Below are positions 18,939 through 28,496 of a stretch of DNA of 64,000 bases, piece by piece (positions within the stretch are counted from its first letter, which is position 1; each line of letters begins with the position of its first letter). This stretch comes from Nostoc desertorum CM1-VF14. GTDB taxonomy: Bacteria; Cyanobacteriota; Cyanobacteriia; Cyanobacteriales; Nostocaceae. A model generated the notes under the pieces. That model searched no databases and was not told the origin of the DNA. It saw only the letters and a list, made by a program, of their open reading frames with translations. A program made the translations under genes and the position numbers. The stretch lies in contig JAHHHR010000007.1 in the NCBI GenBank assembly GCA_019359245.1, positions 62,001-126,000 of the forward strand. The letters run 5' to 3'.

Positions 18939-18966
18939 ATTTTAGATTTTAGATTTTAGATTTTGG
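18939..18966. repeat. Heptanucleotide repeat (ATTTTAG)x4
   Basis: Three ATTTTAG units and a final ATTTTGG lie in the gap between the cyclase promoter region and sqdX. Confidence 0.85.
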
Positions 18967-18992
18967 GCATTGGTTATTAATTTTTCTCCCCT

Positions 18993-19026
18993 TGCTCCCC
19001 CTGCTCCCCCTGCTCCCCCTGCTCCC
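18993..19026. repeat. 9-bp tandem repeat (TGCTCCCCC)x3-4
   Basis: Three perfect TGCTCCCCC units and a partial fourth lie just after the sqdX stop. The related unit AGCAGGG appears at 22130-22157, upstream of sqdB. Confidence 0.85.
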
Positions 19027-19034
19027 TCATCTCT

Positions 19035-20180
19035 CTACTCCCTACTGCCTGATTTTGCCAATTTTTCAGAAAATATTACCTTTTGATAGTAATCTACTAG
19101 CTGTCTGGTGGCAGATGGCCAACCCCAAATTTCTGCTTCCCGGCGAGCATTTTGACGGATGATGTCTCGTTGTTGTTTTTGTTCTAAGAGGCGAACAGTA
19201 GCGGCGATGGCTCCTTGAACATCTGCTGTTGGCTCAAAAAGATGTCCATTTACCCCATCTGTCACAATATCAGGAATCCCCCCAGAACGGGCTGCTACTA
19301 CCGGACAGCCAGCTGCCATTGCTTCTAGTAATACTAAGCCTAGTGTTTCTGTACGGGAAGGAAAGATAAAGGCATCAGCACTCGCAAAGGCAGAACCTAA
19401 CTCTTGCCCCATAAGATAGCCAACAAAATAAGTGTTTGTGCCAGCAAAGTATTTTTGCAATGCTTGACGGTGAGGGCCATCTCCAACCAATGCTAACCGC
19501 GCTTCGGGAATTGCTTCTAAAATTGGTTTGATGCGCTCAATTTCTTTTTCAGCAGAAAGCCGCCCCACATAAAGTAGCAATGGACTTTCTGGATGATTTT
19601 TTGATAGGCGCGATCGCATCTCTACACTAGCTAAATCAGGATGAAATAATTCCGTATCTACCCCGCGTTGCCATAAATCTACACGTTCAATACCATGTGC
19701 TGTCAGTTCCTCCACCATTGCTGTGGAGGTACACAGATTTAAAGCTGCTTGATTATGAGCGCCTTTGAGCAGTTCCCAAAGAAAACCCTCCAGCATCCCC
19801 AAGCCGTAATGCTGGAGATATTGGGGTAAATGCGTGTGATAAGACGCCACTAAGGGTATTTTGAGTATTTTGCTATAAAATATCCCAGACAAACCTAAAA
19901 CTGCTGGATTCACGACATGAATAATATCTGGCTTGAACTCTTCTAAAGCGTACCCAATGGCTGGGCGGGGAAGTGCCATTTTCAATTCTGGATACAGTGG
20001 CAGAGGAAAGCCAGTAACGCCGTAAACTTTAGCGCCTTTGTGTTCTGTGATGCCTCCATCAGGGGCAATTACCAGCACTTGATTACCACTGCGCTGTAGA
20101 TGGTCAACAGTATGACGCAGACGCGTTACAATGCCGTCAACCTTGGGTAAAAAGGTTTCGGTAAATAGGGCAATTCTCAT
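19035..20180 (-). CDS. sqdX: Sulfoquinovosyltransferase (SQDG synthase)
   Basis: A 381-residue GT4-family glycosyltransferase that moves sulfoquinovose from its UDP donor to diacylglycerol, giving the thylakoid sulfolipid SQDG. The N-terminal 'MRIALFTETFLPKVDGIVTR' and the E-x7-E donor site in 'TETLGLVLLEAMAAGCPVVA' are typical, and 'HTHLPQYLQHYGL' matches SqdX. The assignment is strengthened by sqdB on the same strand with only one gene between. It starts 6 bp after the DUF4291 gene ends, so the three are almost certainly one transcript. Confidence 0.93.
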   Translation of the reverse strand: MRIALFTETFLPKVDGIVTRLRHTVDHLQRSGNQVLVIAPDGGITEHKGAKVYGVTGFPLPLYPELKMALPRPAIGYALEEFKPDIIHVVNPAVLGLSGIFYSKILKIPLVASYHTHLPQYLQHYGLGMLEGFLWELLKGAHNQAALNLCTSTAMVEELTAHGIERVDLWQRGVDTELFHPDLASVEMRSRLSKNHPESPLLLYVGRLSAEKEIERIKPILEAIPEARLALVGDGPHRQALQKYFAGTNTYFVGYLMGQELGSAFASADAFIFPSRTETLGLVLLEAMAAGCPVVAARSGGIPDIVTDGVNGHLFEPTADVQGAIAATVRLLEQKQQRDIIRQNARREAEIWGWPSATRQLVDYYQKVIFSEKLAKSGSRE

Positions 20181-20186
20181 AAAAAA

Positions 20187-20831
20187 CTATTCAGTCCAGG
20201 CAGATAATCTCAGCTTTGCTTGCGTTTCGGTATCAAACACAGAATAGACCCTCTCCTGTGGTGTAATCAACTCTGCACAGTCAGATTTAATGTTTTGCCT
20301 CTGTTTTTGTACAAAGTCTGAGATATCCTCAATGTTGACAATCCAATCTTTGGCGTAAGCAGCTAGTACTTCATCACGTAACCCTAACTGAATAGCGCGT
20401 CTTTCTAATTTTGTCCCAGATGGGTGATGGTCTGGGTCCCATTGTAGGCGAACTTGTGATTGCTTCAATGCTCTTTGCCAGGCACTTTTATCAAAATAAA
20501 GTTCTGGAGCGTAGCTGGAATGAACAGCCGCCGCTAAGATTTCTTCAATTGCCGAACGCTTCATCCAAATAGCTAACACTACCTCTTGCCCATTTTGTGT
20601 ACCCCATCCAGAACGATACATCATCCAAAGGAAGTTAGGTTTTATCCAACTCATACGCTCAAAACTGAACTCACCACCAAAATAACCGTAGGTGGCGGCG
20701 AAGTTACCAATAGATGGACGATACGCCTGATAAACAACAATTAAATGGTCGTCATATTGTGCTAAAATATGGCGACCATTTTCAGGCCAATTACTGACTT
20801 GAGTTAAATAAGGTTCTGTTATCAGCCGCAC
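20187..20831 (-). CDS. DUF4291 protein within the sulfolipid operon
   Basis: A 214-residue soluble protein that I assign to DUF4291, a family with no established function. Conserved-looking blocks: 'ILAQYDDHLIVVYQAYRPSI' near residue 22, 'GEFSFERMSWIKPNFLWMMY' near 52, and 'VRLQWDPDHHPSG' near 127. Many His/Trp/Arg residues in these blocks suggest an enzymatic or nucleotide-binding pocket, but this is a guess. The start is GTG. It is spaced 12 bp after sqdB and 6 bp before sqdX, so it is co-transcribed with them; whether it acts in sulfolipid synthesis is unknown. Confidence 0.85.
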   Translation of the reverse strand: MRLITEPYLTQVSNWPENGRHILAQYDDHLIVVYQAYRPSIGNFAATYGYFGGEFSFERMSWIKPNFLWMMYRSGWGTQNGQEVVLAIWMKRSAIEEILAAAVHSSYAPELYFDKSAWQRALKQSQVRLQWDPDHHPSGTKLERRAIQLGLRDEVLAAYAKDWIVNIEDISDFVQKQRQNIKSDCAELITPQERVYSVFDTETQAKLRLSAWTE

Positions 20832-20843
20832 GCAGAGTTTATC

Positions 20844-22010
<1,167 letters not shown>

Positions 22011-22129
22011 TTACTCGCTGATAGCTAAATCTATCAGGTTTCTGTCCCCTCTTAATCATCATTCTGGGAGAGATGTAGATTTAGGGAGCAGGAAGTGGGG
22101 GAAAATGAGGGAGTTGGGGAGGCACAAGA

Positions 22130-22157
22130 AGCAGGGAGCAGGGAGCAGGGAGCAGAG
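22130..22157. repeat. Heptanucleotide repeat (AGCAGGG)x4
   Basis: Three AGCAGGG units and one AGCAGAG lie between sqdB and the lipoprotein gene, within a longer purine-rich run (22082-22170). Confidence 0.85.
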
Positions 22158-22206
22158 GGGAAAGAGGTAATTTTAATTCTTGCCTTGCCCCCTGCTCAAG
22201 GCCCAA

Positions 22207-22737
22207 TTAAGACTTCGGAATCCGATACTGCTGGGCAATGTAATAAAACAAACGATAATAATCTTGAAAATCTTGGCTCTTGCTTCGTCCCTGCCAGTAG
22301 TATTTCACTTGACCCTGAGTTAGTGTCAATGTCATCGAACCTACTTCTTGATTAACTTCTACAAGCATCACTCCAGATATCCCTTGGGCAGTTTGAAAGT
22401 TGGGTTTGAGCTTTTTCACAGGTTCCTGTTCTGTAACAATCGAATTTGGTAGCTGCTGACTTGCCCAACCCCGAATTTCCACGGTGTTATTTTGTGGTGA
22501 AATAAAGCCAATCCCATCATCATTTTCTGGGGCTGCTAAAGATGTCCAGTTACTCGGATATGGAAATTCAAAGCCGTAACGGGAGTTACTGTAAGTTTTC
22601 CAGGTGATAGCTCCGGCGTTAAAATTATTCGCAGTACAACCCCATAGGATTATTAACAGGGCAATAACTCCGCTAACGCTGGCGGCAAACCTATAAATTC
22701 TTGGCCCCAAACTACAAATTTTATTAGCAGTAGCCAT
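22207..22737 (-). CDS. Putative lipoprotein with PsbP-like features
   Basis: A 176-residue protein with an N-terminal hydrophobic segment ending in a lipobox-like 'LIILWGC', so probably anchored as a lipoprotein after cleavage before the Cys. The mature part begins 'WKTYSNSRYGFEFPYPSNWT', which resembles the PsbP-like fold entry of cyanobacterial thylakoid or periplasmic proteins, with mixed strands to the end. It is monocistronic and divergent from the RHH-Ycf46 operon. Function unknown; the PsbP resemblance rests on this short motif only. Confidence 0.7.
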   Translation of the reverse strand: MATANKICSLGPRIYRFAASVSGVIALLIILWGCTANNFNAGAITWKTYSNSRYGFEFPYPSNWTSLAAPENDDGIGFISPQNNTVEIRGWASQQLPNSIVTEQEPVKKLKPNFQTAQGISGVMLVEVNQEVGSMTLTLTQGQVKYYWQGRSKSQDFQDYYRLFYYIAQQYRIPKS

Positions 22738-23115
22738 TTACATTACACATTTTGCCAAAGTCACTGATTTTATAGAAGTACTAAAAACTCAGATCAATAC
22801 CTTCGCCAATTTACGAGTTATTCCCGAATCCGTAAACTGCTGAATAAACTGCACTAAAAGAGCGCTTATTAAAAATTCAATATTTTTTCAGGATATTTAC
22901 CATTCTCTTTTGAGTTCCCGGTAGAGGAAGCTTAGAGGAAGTGCTTTATCGTTGAATTAGCGATCGCTAATTCCCATTGAGGTTTCAGGATTTAAGTCCT
23001 AAGTCCTGATTAATTCTAAGAGGCTTGTTGTGAGGTATTTATCACTCAATAAACAGCATTTCAGCCTTAGATGTAAACAAATGTAACAAAATTAGCGTCA
23101 AAACGTTTTGCTGTC

Positions 23116-23144
23116 TTGACAAGCAATAAAAGAACCGATAAGTT
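23116..23144 (+). promoter_or_regulatory. Candidate sigma-70 promoter for the RHH-ycf46 operon
   Basis: A perfect -35 hexamer TTGACA (23116-23121) and a weak -10 TAAGTT (23139-23144) are separated by 17 bp. Transcription would start near 23151, beside the palindrome. Confidence 0.4.
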
Positions 23145-23152
23145 GATATACA

Positions 23153-23162
23153 TACCCGGGTA
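23153..23162. promoter_or_regulatory. Palindrome TACCCGGGTA, candidate operator
   Basis: A perfect 10-bp palindrome lies at about the expected transcription start and 18 bp before the ribbon-helix-helix gene. RHH dimers bind short palindromes and often control their own operon, so this is the natural operator candidate. Confidence 0.35.
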
Positions 23163-23180
23163 AGACCGTTAAAGAGTTAT

Positions 23181-23534
23181 ATGCAAACGCAAACTAAGCA
23201 AAAGGTCACTTTGTATTTATCGCCAGAGTTGCACAAAAAACTGAAGATTCGTTCAGCAGTCGATTCCGAACCAATGTCAGAACTTGCAGAACGTGCCCTC
23301 GTTTTTTACCTATCTAATTCAGAATTGGTTGACGAGGTAGAAGATTCTTCTTATGGGCGGACTCATAGAGTTTATTCATGCCCAACTTGTGATAGCTCGT
23401 TAGTCTTACGTGATGGGGAACTAGTTACTTTGGGTAATCCACCAGGAGTAGTTGGTCAAAAGCATCTTTCCATTGATGAAATGGATGAAAATGAAACCCA
23501 TCCCAAGGGTGAGGAAGAATTAGTTCCTTGCTAG
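23181..23534 (+). CDS. Ribbon-helix-helix protein with a CxxC motif
   Basis: A 117-residue protein. Residues 7-50 fit an RHH DNA-binding fold: strand 'KQKVTLYLS', helix 'PELHKKLKIRSAV' and helix 'PMSELAERALVFYLSN'. The C-terminal half has a single 'SCPTCDSS' CxxC at about 69-72 and an acidic tail, which may bind metal or a partner. It is the first gene before ycf46 (gap about 96 bp) and probably regulates that operon. A similar three-gene arrangement (slr0373-slr0374-slr0376, reported as stress-responsive) exists in Synechocystis, from memory; I cannot verify that this protein is the slr0373 counterpart. Confidence 0.8.
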   Translation: MQTQTKQKVTLYLSPELHKKLKIRSAVDSEPMSELAERALVFYLSNSELVDEVEDSSYGRTHRVYSCPTCDSSLVLRDGELVTLGNPPGVVGQKHLSIDEMDENETHPKGEEELVPC

Positions 23535-23630
23535 ATAAATAGAAATCATGAATGAATAATTCATAATTCGGTTGTCTTTACCAGAAGCAATGTCTCTACT
23601 GTCTCTATTAGGTCTCAAGTAGGTCGATGT

Positions 23631-25142
23631 ATGAAAGAAGAGCTCAATATCCTAATTCAAGCTCAATACCCTTTAATCTACCTTGTGACCTCCGAGGAAG
23701 AGCGGGCCGAGCAAGCAGTTTCCACGATCGCCCAGTCGTTAAAGCCCCAGCGCCGAGTATTTGTTTGGACAGTAACACACGGCATTGTGGAGTATGGTCA
23801 ACCCCGGAATGTCACCCAACATAACACCGTGTCTCCAGAGGCGGCGATAGAGTGGATAATCCGCCAGAAAGAACCCAGTATATTTATTCTTAAAGATTTA
23901 CACCCCTTTATTGATGCGCCTGCAACAAACAGATCGTTACGTGATGCGATCGCTAGCTTTAAAGGTACGCAAAAGAACATCATTTTGATGTCTCCAATGC
24001 AACAAGTGCCTATAGAGTTAGAAAAGGAAGTTGTTGTTATCGATTTTACACTACCAGATATGGTAGAGTTAAATAAAGTACTGACTCAGCACGTAGACCA
24101 AAATCGTGGTCGGCGGTTGACAACAGAGGCTAGAGAAAAGCTTCTCAGGGCAGCTTTAGGTCTAACTAAAGATGAAGCTGAGAAAGTCTACCGAAAGGCG
24201 CAGGTAACTACAGGGCGTTTGACGGAAGATGAAGTAGATATCGTTTTATCTGAGAAAAAGCAACTAATTCGGCGCAATGGAATCTTAGAATACATTGAAG
24301 AAGATGAAACCATTGATGCTGTAGGTGGCTTAGAAGAGTTAAAAAGATGGCTCAAGCAACGCTCTAACGCTTTCACAGAAAGAGCAAGAGAGTATGGTTT
24401 GCCTCAACCAAAGGGGATGTTAATTCTTGGTGTTCCCGGTTGCGGTAAGTCATTAATTGCCAAAACTACTTCCCGGTTGTGGGGTTTACCACTACTGCGG
24501 TTGGATATGGGGCGAGTCTACGACGGCTCAATGGTGGGACGAAGTGAGGCAAATCTGCGAAACGCCCTGAAAACAGCAGAATCTATTTCCCCAGCGATTT
24601 TGTTTATCGACGAATTGGATAAATCCTTTGCTGGTAGTGGAGGTTCCTCTGATTCTGATGGGGGGACTTCAAGCAGAATCTTTGGCTCTTTCCTCACATG
24701 GATGCAAGATAAGAAATCACCAGTGTTCGTGATGGCAACTGCCAACAGAGTAGAACGCTTACCTGGAGAGTTCTTGAGGAAAGGACGCTTTGATGAAATT
24801 TTCTTTGTGGATCTGCCAACACCAGAAGAACGGCAGCAAATTTTCAACATTCATCTGACCAAGCGCCGTGAAGACATCTCTCGATTCGATCTTGAGCAAC
24901 TAGCTAAGATGTCTGATGGCTTTTCTGGGGCAGAAGTTGAACAAGCGATTGTTGCGGCAATGTATGAAGCTTTTGCCCAAGATCGGGAGTTCACCCAACT
25001 AGATATTATTGCTGCACTAAAGGCAACATTGCCGCTGTCTCGAACGATGCAAGAACAAGTAACGGCTCTGAGAGATTGGGCCAGACAGCGCGCACGCCCC
25101 GCAGCATCCTCCGTAGCTGAATATCAGCGAATGGAGTTCTAA
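23631..25142 (+). CDS. ycf46: AAA ATPase, Ycf46 family
   Basis: A 503-residue AAA+ ATPase conserved in cyanobacteria and red-algal plastids. The N-terminal 200 residues are the Ycf46-specific domain ('ILIQAQYPLIYLVTSEEERA'). The AAA module has Walker A 'GVPGCGKS' (267-274), Walker B 'ILFIDELDKS', sensor 1 'VFVMATANR' and an arginine finger in 'FLRKGRFDEIFF'. All nucleotide-binding residues are present, so it should be active. It lacks a protease domain, membrane helices and zinc site, so it is not FtsH. It lies between the RHH gene and ycf35. In some cyanobacteria Ycf46 has been linked to carbon-concentrating or stress regulation; the mechanism is open. Confidence 0.93.
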   Translation: MKEELNILIQAQYPLIYLVTSEEERAEQAVSTIAQSLKPQRRVFVWTVTHGIVEYGQPRNVTQHNTVSPEAAIEWIIRQKEPSIFILKDLHPFIDAPATNRSLRDAIASFKGTQKNIILMSPMQQVPIELEKEVVVIDFTLPDMVELNKVLTQHVDQNRGRRLTTEAREKLLRAALGLTKDEAEKVYRKAQVTTGRLTEDEVDIVLSEKKQLIRRNGILEYIEEDETIDAVGGLEELKRWLKQRSNAFTERAREYGLPQPKGMLILGVPGCGKSLIAKTTSRLWGLPLLRLDMGRVYDGSMVGRSEANLRNALKTAESISPAILFIDELDKSFAGSGGSSDSDGGTSSRIFGSFLTWMQDKKSPVFVMATANRVERLPGEFLRKGRFDEIFFVDLPTPEERQQIFNIHLTKRREDISRFDLEQLAKMSDGFSGAEVEQAIVAAMYEAFAQDREFTQLDIIAALKATLPLSRTMQEQVTALRDWARQRARPAASSVAEYQRMEF

Positions 25143-25203
25143 AAGCTTTCCTCTGCCATCCCAGGGGGAAAGGCTAGCTCTGAATGCTAGCAGTTATAAG
25201 AAA

Positions 25204-25228
25204 AAGCCGCATCCTGCTAACGCGGCTT
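25204..25228 (+). promoter_or_regulatory. Stem-loop between ycf46 and ycf35
   Basis: AAGCCGC/GCGGCTT form a perfect 7-bp stem with an 11-nt loop. No T-run follows, so it is more likely an mRNA-processing or stability hairpin than a terminator. It could uncouple ycf35 expression from ycf46. Confidence 0.5.
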
Positions 25229-25283
25229 CGCCCGAAACAAACCGTTGTCGTTTTTCTCAATCTTCTCATTGGAGGAAACCCAA

Positions 25284-25634
25284 ATGTCTCACTTTAGCAC
25301 CCTGCGTACCAAAATCACCGATGCCGAAATCCTCAAGGCTTCCTTGCGCGACCTCGGTATCAGCGTAAAGACTGAAGCTGATGTCCGTGGTTATAACGGT
25401 CAGCGTGTCCGTTCTGACATTGTAGCTATGTTGGATGGCGAATATGACCTCGGCTGGTCTCGCAATAGCGATGGTTCTTTTGACCTAATCGCTGACCTGT
25501 GGGGCGTTGCTAAGAAGCACAACCAAACCGAGTTGATCAACTCCATCAACCAAAAGTATGCTGTTAACAAAACTTTGGCTGAAGTAAAACAACGCGGTCT
25601 GCAAAACGCCAATGTGAAGTTGGTATTGCAATAA
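25284..25634 (+). CDS. ycf35: Ycf35 (DUF1257) protein
   Basis: A 116-residue protein of the DUF1257/Ycf35 family, also encoded in red-algal plastids, of unknown function. It starts 'MSHFSTLRTKITDAEILKAS' and contains the typical 'YDLGWSRNSDGSFDLIADLWG'-type core. I took the ATG at 25284 because GGAGG (25271-25275) precedes it at ideal spacing; an in-frame TTG 13 codons upstream has no such support. Codon use is even and GC-rich compared with its surroundings, suggesting strong expression. Two tandem terminators close the unit. Confidence 0.93.
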   Translation: MSHFSTLRTKITDAEILKASLRDLGISVKTEADVRGYNGQRVRSDIVAMLDGEYDLGWSRNSDGSFDLIADLWGVAKKHNQTELINSINQKYAVNKTLAEVKQRGLQNANVKLVLQ

Positions 25635-25663
25635 CAATTTCTCTGCGCGTTCCCAAAGCTGCA

Positions 25664-25701
25664 CGGGTTAACCATATCAATAGCGGTTAGCCCGCTTTTT
25701 T
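25664..25701 (+). terminator. Rho-independent terminator 1 after ycf35
   Basis: CGGGTTAACC (25664-25673) pairs with GGTTAGCCCG (25685-25694), a 10-bp stem with one G-U, followed by CTTTTTT. Confidence 0.85.
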
Positions 25702-25733
25702 ATCGGGACTGAGATGTATTTCTCAGTCCCGAT
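25702..25733 (+). terminator. Rho-independent terminator 2 after ycf35
   Basis: ATCGGGACTGAGA and TCTCAGTCCCGAT form a perfect 13-bp stem with a TGTATT loop, followed by TTATTATATTAATTAATTTT. It immediately follows terminator 1, giving a double stop. Confidence 0.85.
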
Positions 25734-25922
25734 TTATTATATTAATTAATTTTTATAGAATTCAATTTATAACTACTCGCTTTCTTCAGTGATTTGCTAC
25801 TAAATGAGTTTTTTATTACTTCTTGTTGTAGCGATGGTGCGTTATGGCTTCCACCAAAAAAACCTTACACTTTAGATAGTTTTTTACTTGAAATCCCAAA
25901 TAATGCCTCATAAACTCTAAAT

Positions 25923-27782
25923 ATGTCACAAGTTGAATCTGTACCACAGTTTGAGTTATCAGACTTTGATAAGTATCAATGGACAGAGATATTAGATAAA
26001 AGAATCTCAAAAGAATGTCAAAATTACAGCGAGGAATTTCGTATTTTATCCGAAGCATATAAATTATCTGGTGACAGAATAGCTCAGGAGATTTTCAAAT
26101 TCTTAAGTGAGATTACTTCTCTTCTGATGGAGCCGCAGAGCCTCCCTGCTGTAGAAGAGATGATAACCTCAGCTTTGTCTGATCATCATTTGGCTATATT
26201 AAGAGGATTAGCTATAAAGATAACTGATCCTGAAATGCTGGCAAGGTTAGCTGACATACTCTGGATTTGTAAACGAGATCCAGAAAAAGCTAGACCAATA
26301 CGAATGGCTAAGGTAGCTGTAGAGTCATATCTTCAATCAGCAAGGAATCTAGAAGATACAGAAAACTGGATGAGTTGTTATGAAAGATTACAACGAGCAG
26401 CACAATTAGCACCTCTCATTGATGGAAAAAAGAATACTGTAATACGATATCAAGTTTTCAATCATATTGACAAACTTATAGATCGTTATATAGGTATAGA
26501 TAATGAATTCTTGACAGGTAGTGCTATGAAGGTACTCCAAGAAGAGTTTAGAAAGAACCTCAATATTATTCACAGTAACTTTTTAATCTATGCAACTAAA
26601 TATGCAACAATTGCTGCACAAAAGGCAGTTTGTATGGATAAATTTCCAAATTATCACCAAGCTTTTTGTCATAAAAAAGCCTATCGTGATATAGAAAGCG
26701 AATGGTACAAAATTGCTGGTGACAAGGAATCTGAACGTATTGCAAAGTTGTCTCTTGCAGAAGTTGAGGTTTGGTATGCCGAGCAAGCTCTTGTTGAAAA
26801 TGAACATAATGTTTATAGTGTTGCGGCTGGACGACTTGAAAATGCTCTCAGAGTTCTCAAGAAGATTGAGGATACTTTTGGAAAAAGACAAGAGACTTCC
26901 GCACGTATAGAGGAATTACATAAGCAGATGCTTGATTATCAAAAAAAATCAATGTCTAATATATTTAATATTCCTCTTGGTGAAGGTGAGAACAACGATT
27001 TGATAAACCCTCAAATACAGCAAATAGCGATAGAATTGGTAAAACATAAGTCACTATATGATGCTTTATATTCTCTAGCATTCGGAGCTAATTTGATTCA
27101 TAGGTTTGAGGATATTGAATCAGAAGCAAAGCAGGATATAGAGTCACATAAAATATCTTATTTAATTCCAAGAGTTTTACTAGATGAAGAAGGAAAAACA
27201 AAAGCTGTCAGTGGAAGTGAAGATGCTTTAGTGGAATCTATGTTTAGAACTGCTAACTTTTATCAATGTTACTATGGACTAAACTTTATTGCCCCTGCTT
27301 GTAATCAACTTTGCTCTGAACATAATGTAAGCTTGGATGATCTATCTTTTATTGTCAATGAAAATCCATTTATTCCAAAAGGACGTGAGCTTATTTATGC
27401 AAGAGGCTTGATAGCTGGATTACAAGGAGATTTTGTTGTTGCAGCACACCTGTTAATTCCACAATTAGAGAACTCATTACGCCATATTTTGAAGCTCAAT
27501 GGAACTATCACTTCTCACCTTCAAATTCAACATGATTACACTCTGGGTAAAGTTCTGGAATTAGCTGAATTAAAGCAGCTTTTAACAGAAGAAACTATTT
27601 TTAATTTGAGATGTTTGTTAATTGAATCTTTAGGTTCTAATCTTAGGAATGAGCTTTGCCACGGTTTATTTGATTACCATCGATTTTTCGCACCCGAAGT
27701 ATTATACCTTTGGTGGTTGACACTATATCTATGCCTTATACCAAGCTACAGACAATGGGCTAGTAAAACCAAAGAGGAATAA
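25923..27782 (+). CDS. DUF7380/DUF4209 protein with HEPN-like RX4H motif
   Basis: A 619-residue, AT-rich helical protein. The N-terminal part (about 15-130) fits the DUF7380 pattern, with the 'EILDKRISKECQNYSEEFRI' start. The C-terminal 90 residues are DUF4209-like: 'LENSLRHILKLNG', then 'LRNELCHGLFDYHRFF'. The 'RNELCH' stretch is an RX4H motif as in HEPN ribonucleases. HEPN proteins often act in RNA-targeting defence or toxin systems; that role is inference here. No membrane segment or signal peptide is seen. A decayed gene starts 2 bp after its stop, and an isolated double terminator insulates it from ycf35. No partner toxin, antitoxin or nuclease gene is intact beside it. Confidence 0.8.
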   Translation: MSQVESVPQFELSDFDKYQWTEILDKRISKECQNYSEEFRILSEAYKLSGDRIAQEIFKFLSEITSLLMEPQSLPAVEEMITSALSDHHLAILRGLAIKITDPEMLARLADILWICKRDPEKARPIRMAKVAVESYLQSARNLEDTENWMSCYERLQRAAQLAPLIDGKKNTVIRYQVFNHIDKLIDRYIGIDNEFLTGSAMKVLQEEFRKNLNIIHSNFLIYATKYATIAAQKAVCMDKFPNYHQAFCHKKAYRDIESEWYKIAGDKESERIAKLSLAEVEVWYAEQALVENEHNVYSVAAGRLENALRVLKKIEDTFGKRQETSARIEELHKQMLDYQKKSMSNIFNIPLGEGENNDLINPQIQQIAIELVKHKSLYDALYSLAFGANLIHRFEDIESEAKQDIESHKISYLIPRVLLDEEGKTKAVSGSEDALVESMFRTANFYQCYYGLNFIAPACNQLCSEHNVSLDDLSFIVNENPFIPKGRELIYARGLIAGLQGDFVVAAHLLIPQLENSLRHILKLNGTITSHLQIQHDYTLGKVLELAELKQLLTEETIFNLRCLLIESLGSNLRNELCHGLFDYHRFFAPEVLYLWWLTLYLCLIPSYRQWASKTKEE

Positions 27783-27784
27783 AA

Positions 27785-28013
27785 ATGATATTTGCTCTTT
27801 CTGATGAACAAGTTCTGGTGCTGATCGAACTGCAAATGGAACCAGAATAGGATGCCCAGTTAAGCGAAATGCTCAATCGCCAACAATCAGGTACTTTTAG
27901 TGAAGGCGATCGCTCAGAGTTACAAACCCTGATGCAGGTATGAAAGACTTTTAAGAAAAGCCACTGCGTTAAGCGAAGCTGTCAAACGTGGGTTGATTGA
28001 ACCCTTAAGTTAG
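27785..28013 (+). pseudogene. Decayed small cyanobacterial gene (one stop, one frameshift)
   Basis: An ATG at 27785 opens 'MIFALSDEQVLVLIELQMEP', then an in-frame TAG. Reading on gives 'DAQLSEMLNRQQSGTFSEGD' and, after a one-base frameshift near 27940, 'YERLLRKATALSEAVKRGL' to a TAG at 28011-28013. Joined, this is a contiguous helical protein of about 75 residues of a type I recognise as a common small cyanobacterial protein, often next to toxin or restriction genes. Two independent lesions show that it is dead. It may be the remnant of a partner of the upstream DUF4209 gene. Confidence 0.75.
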
Positions 28014-28496
28014 TAATCCCACATTTTTAATTACGTTTCTGGAATCCCGTGCTACCATAATGTAGCTAGAATCGAACCTTAATACGCCTCAGATAGCTGA
28101 AATGAAGTAGTAGCAAAAACCCTTGCTCATAAGCAACAGGGACTGACAAAAGAATTTTTTGCCGTTAAGCAATGTCTCACCTCTTTTGGGATTAGTCTTC
28201 CCTTTCGGTTGGCTAATTTACCTACGGCAGGAAACGCGCCTGTAGGAATAGACTTACCGCCCGTCATAACAAGGTGACAAATATTCACTTTACTAAATAG
28301 AAGCATGGATTGCCTTCATTCCCAACTCTTCTCCTTATAGGGAAGGGAGAAGAAGTCTAGTAGTCTGTCGTATTAATTCAGGACTTACGCACACCTCAAC
28401 GGTATTTTTAGGATTTCACATATTGCAGACTTCCCAACCCCCCACTAGATTGGGAGGCTATGCGTAAGCTTATAATTTTGAAGGAGTTTGGAAAGA
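28014..28496. other. Intergenic region with inverted repeat ends
   Basis: About 480 bp without a gene. CTTACGCA (28384-28391) and TGCGTAAG (28461-28468) are inverted copies enclosing about 70 bp, in the style of a small dispersed or MITE-like element; AGGACTTACGCA is a frequent Nostoc repeat end. A second hairpin, CTTCTCC...GGAGAAG, lies near 28327-28355. AAGGAG at 28481-28486 is the ribosome-binding site of the ABC-F gene. Confidence 0.5.

Larger units (their letters stand above)
22738..23180. other. Divergent intergenic region upstream of the RHH-ycf46 operon
   Basis: A 443-bp region between divergent genes. It holds a HIP1 octamer near 22962, a possible promoter (23116-23144) and a 10-bp palindrome (23153-23162), both listed separately. 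Otherwise it has no coding signal. Confidence 0.5.

Noticed and set aside
28384..28468. Possible complete insertion sequence
   Set aside because: Inverted ends enclose under 80 bp and no transposase. At most a small dispersed element.
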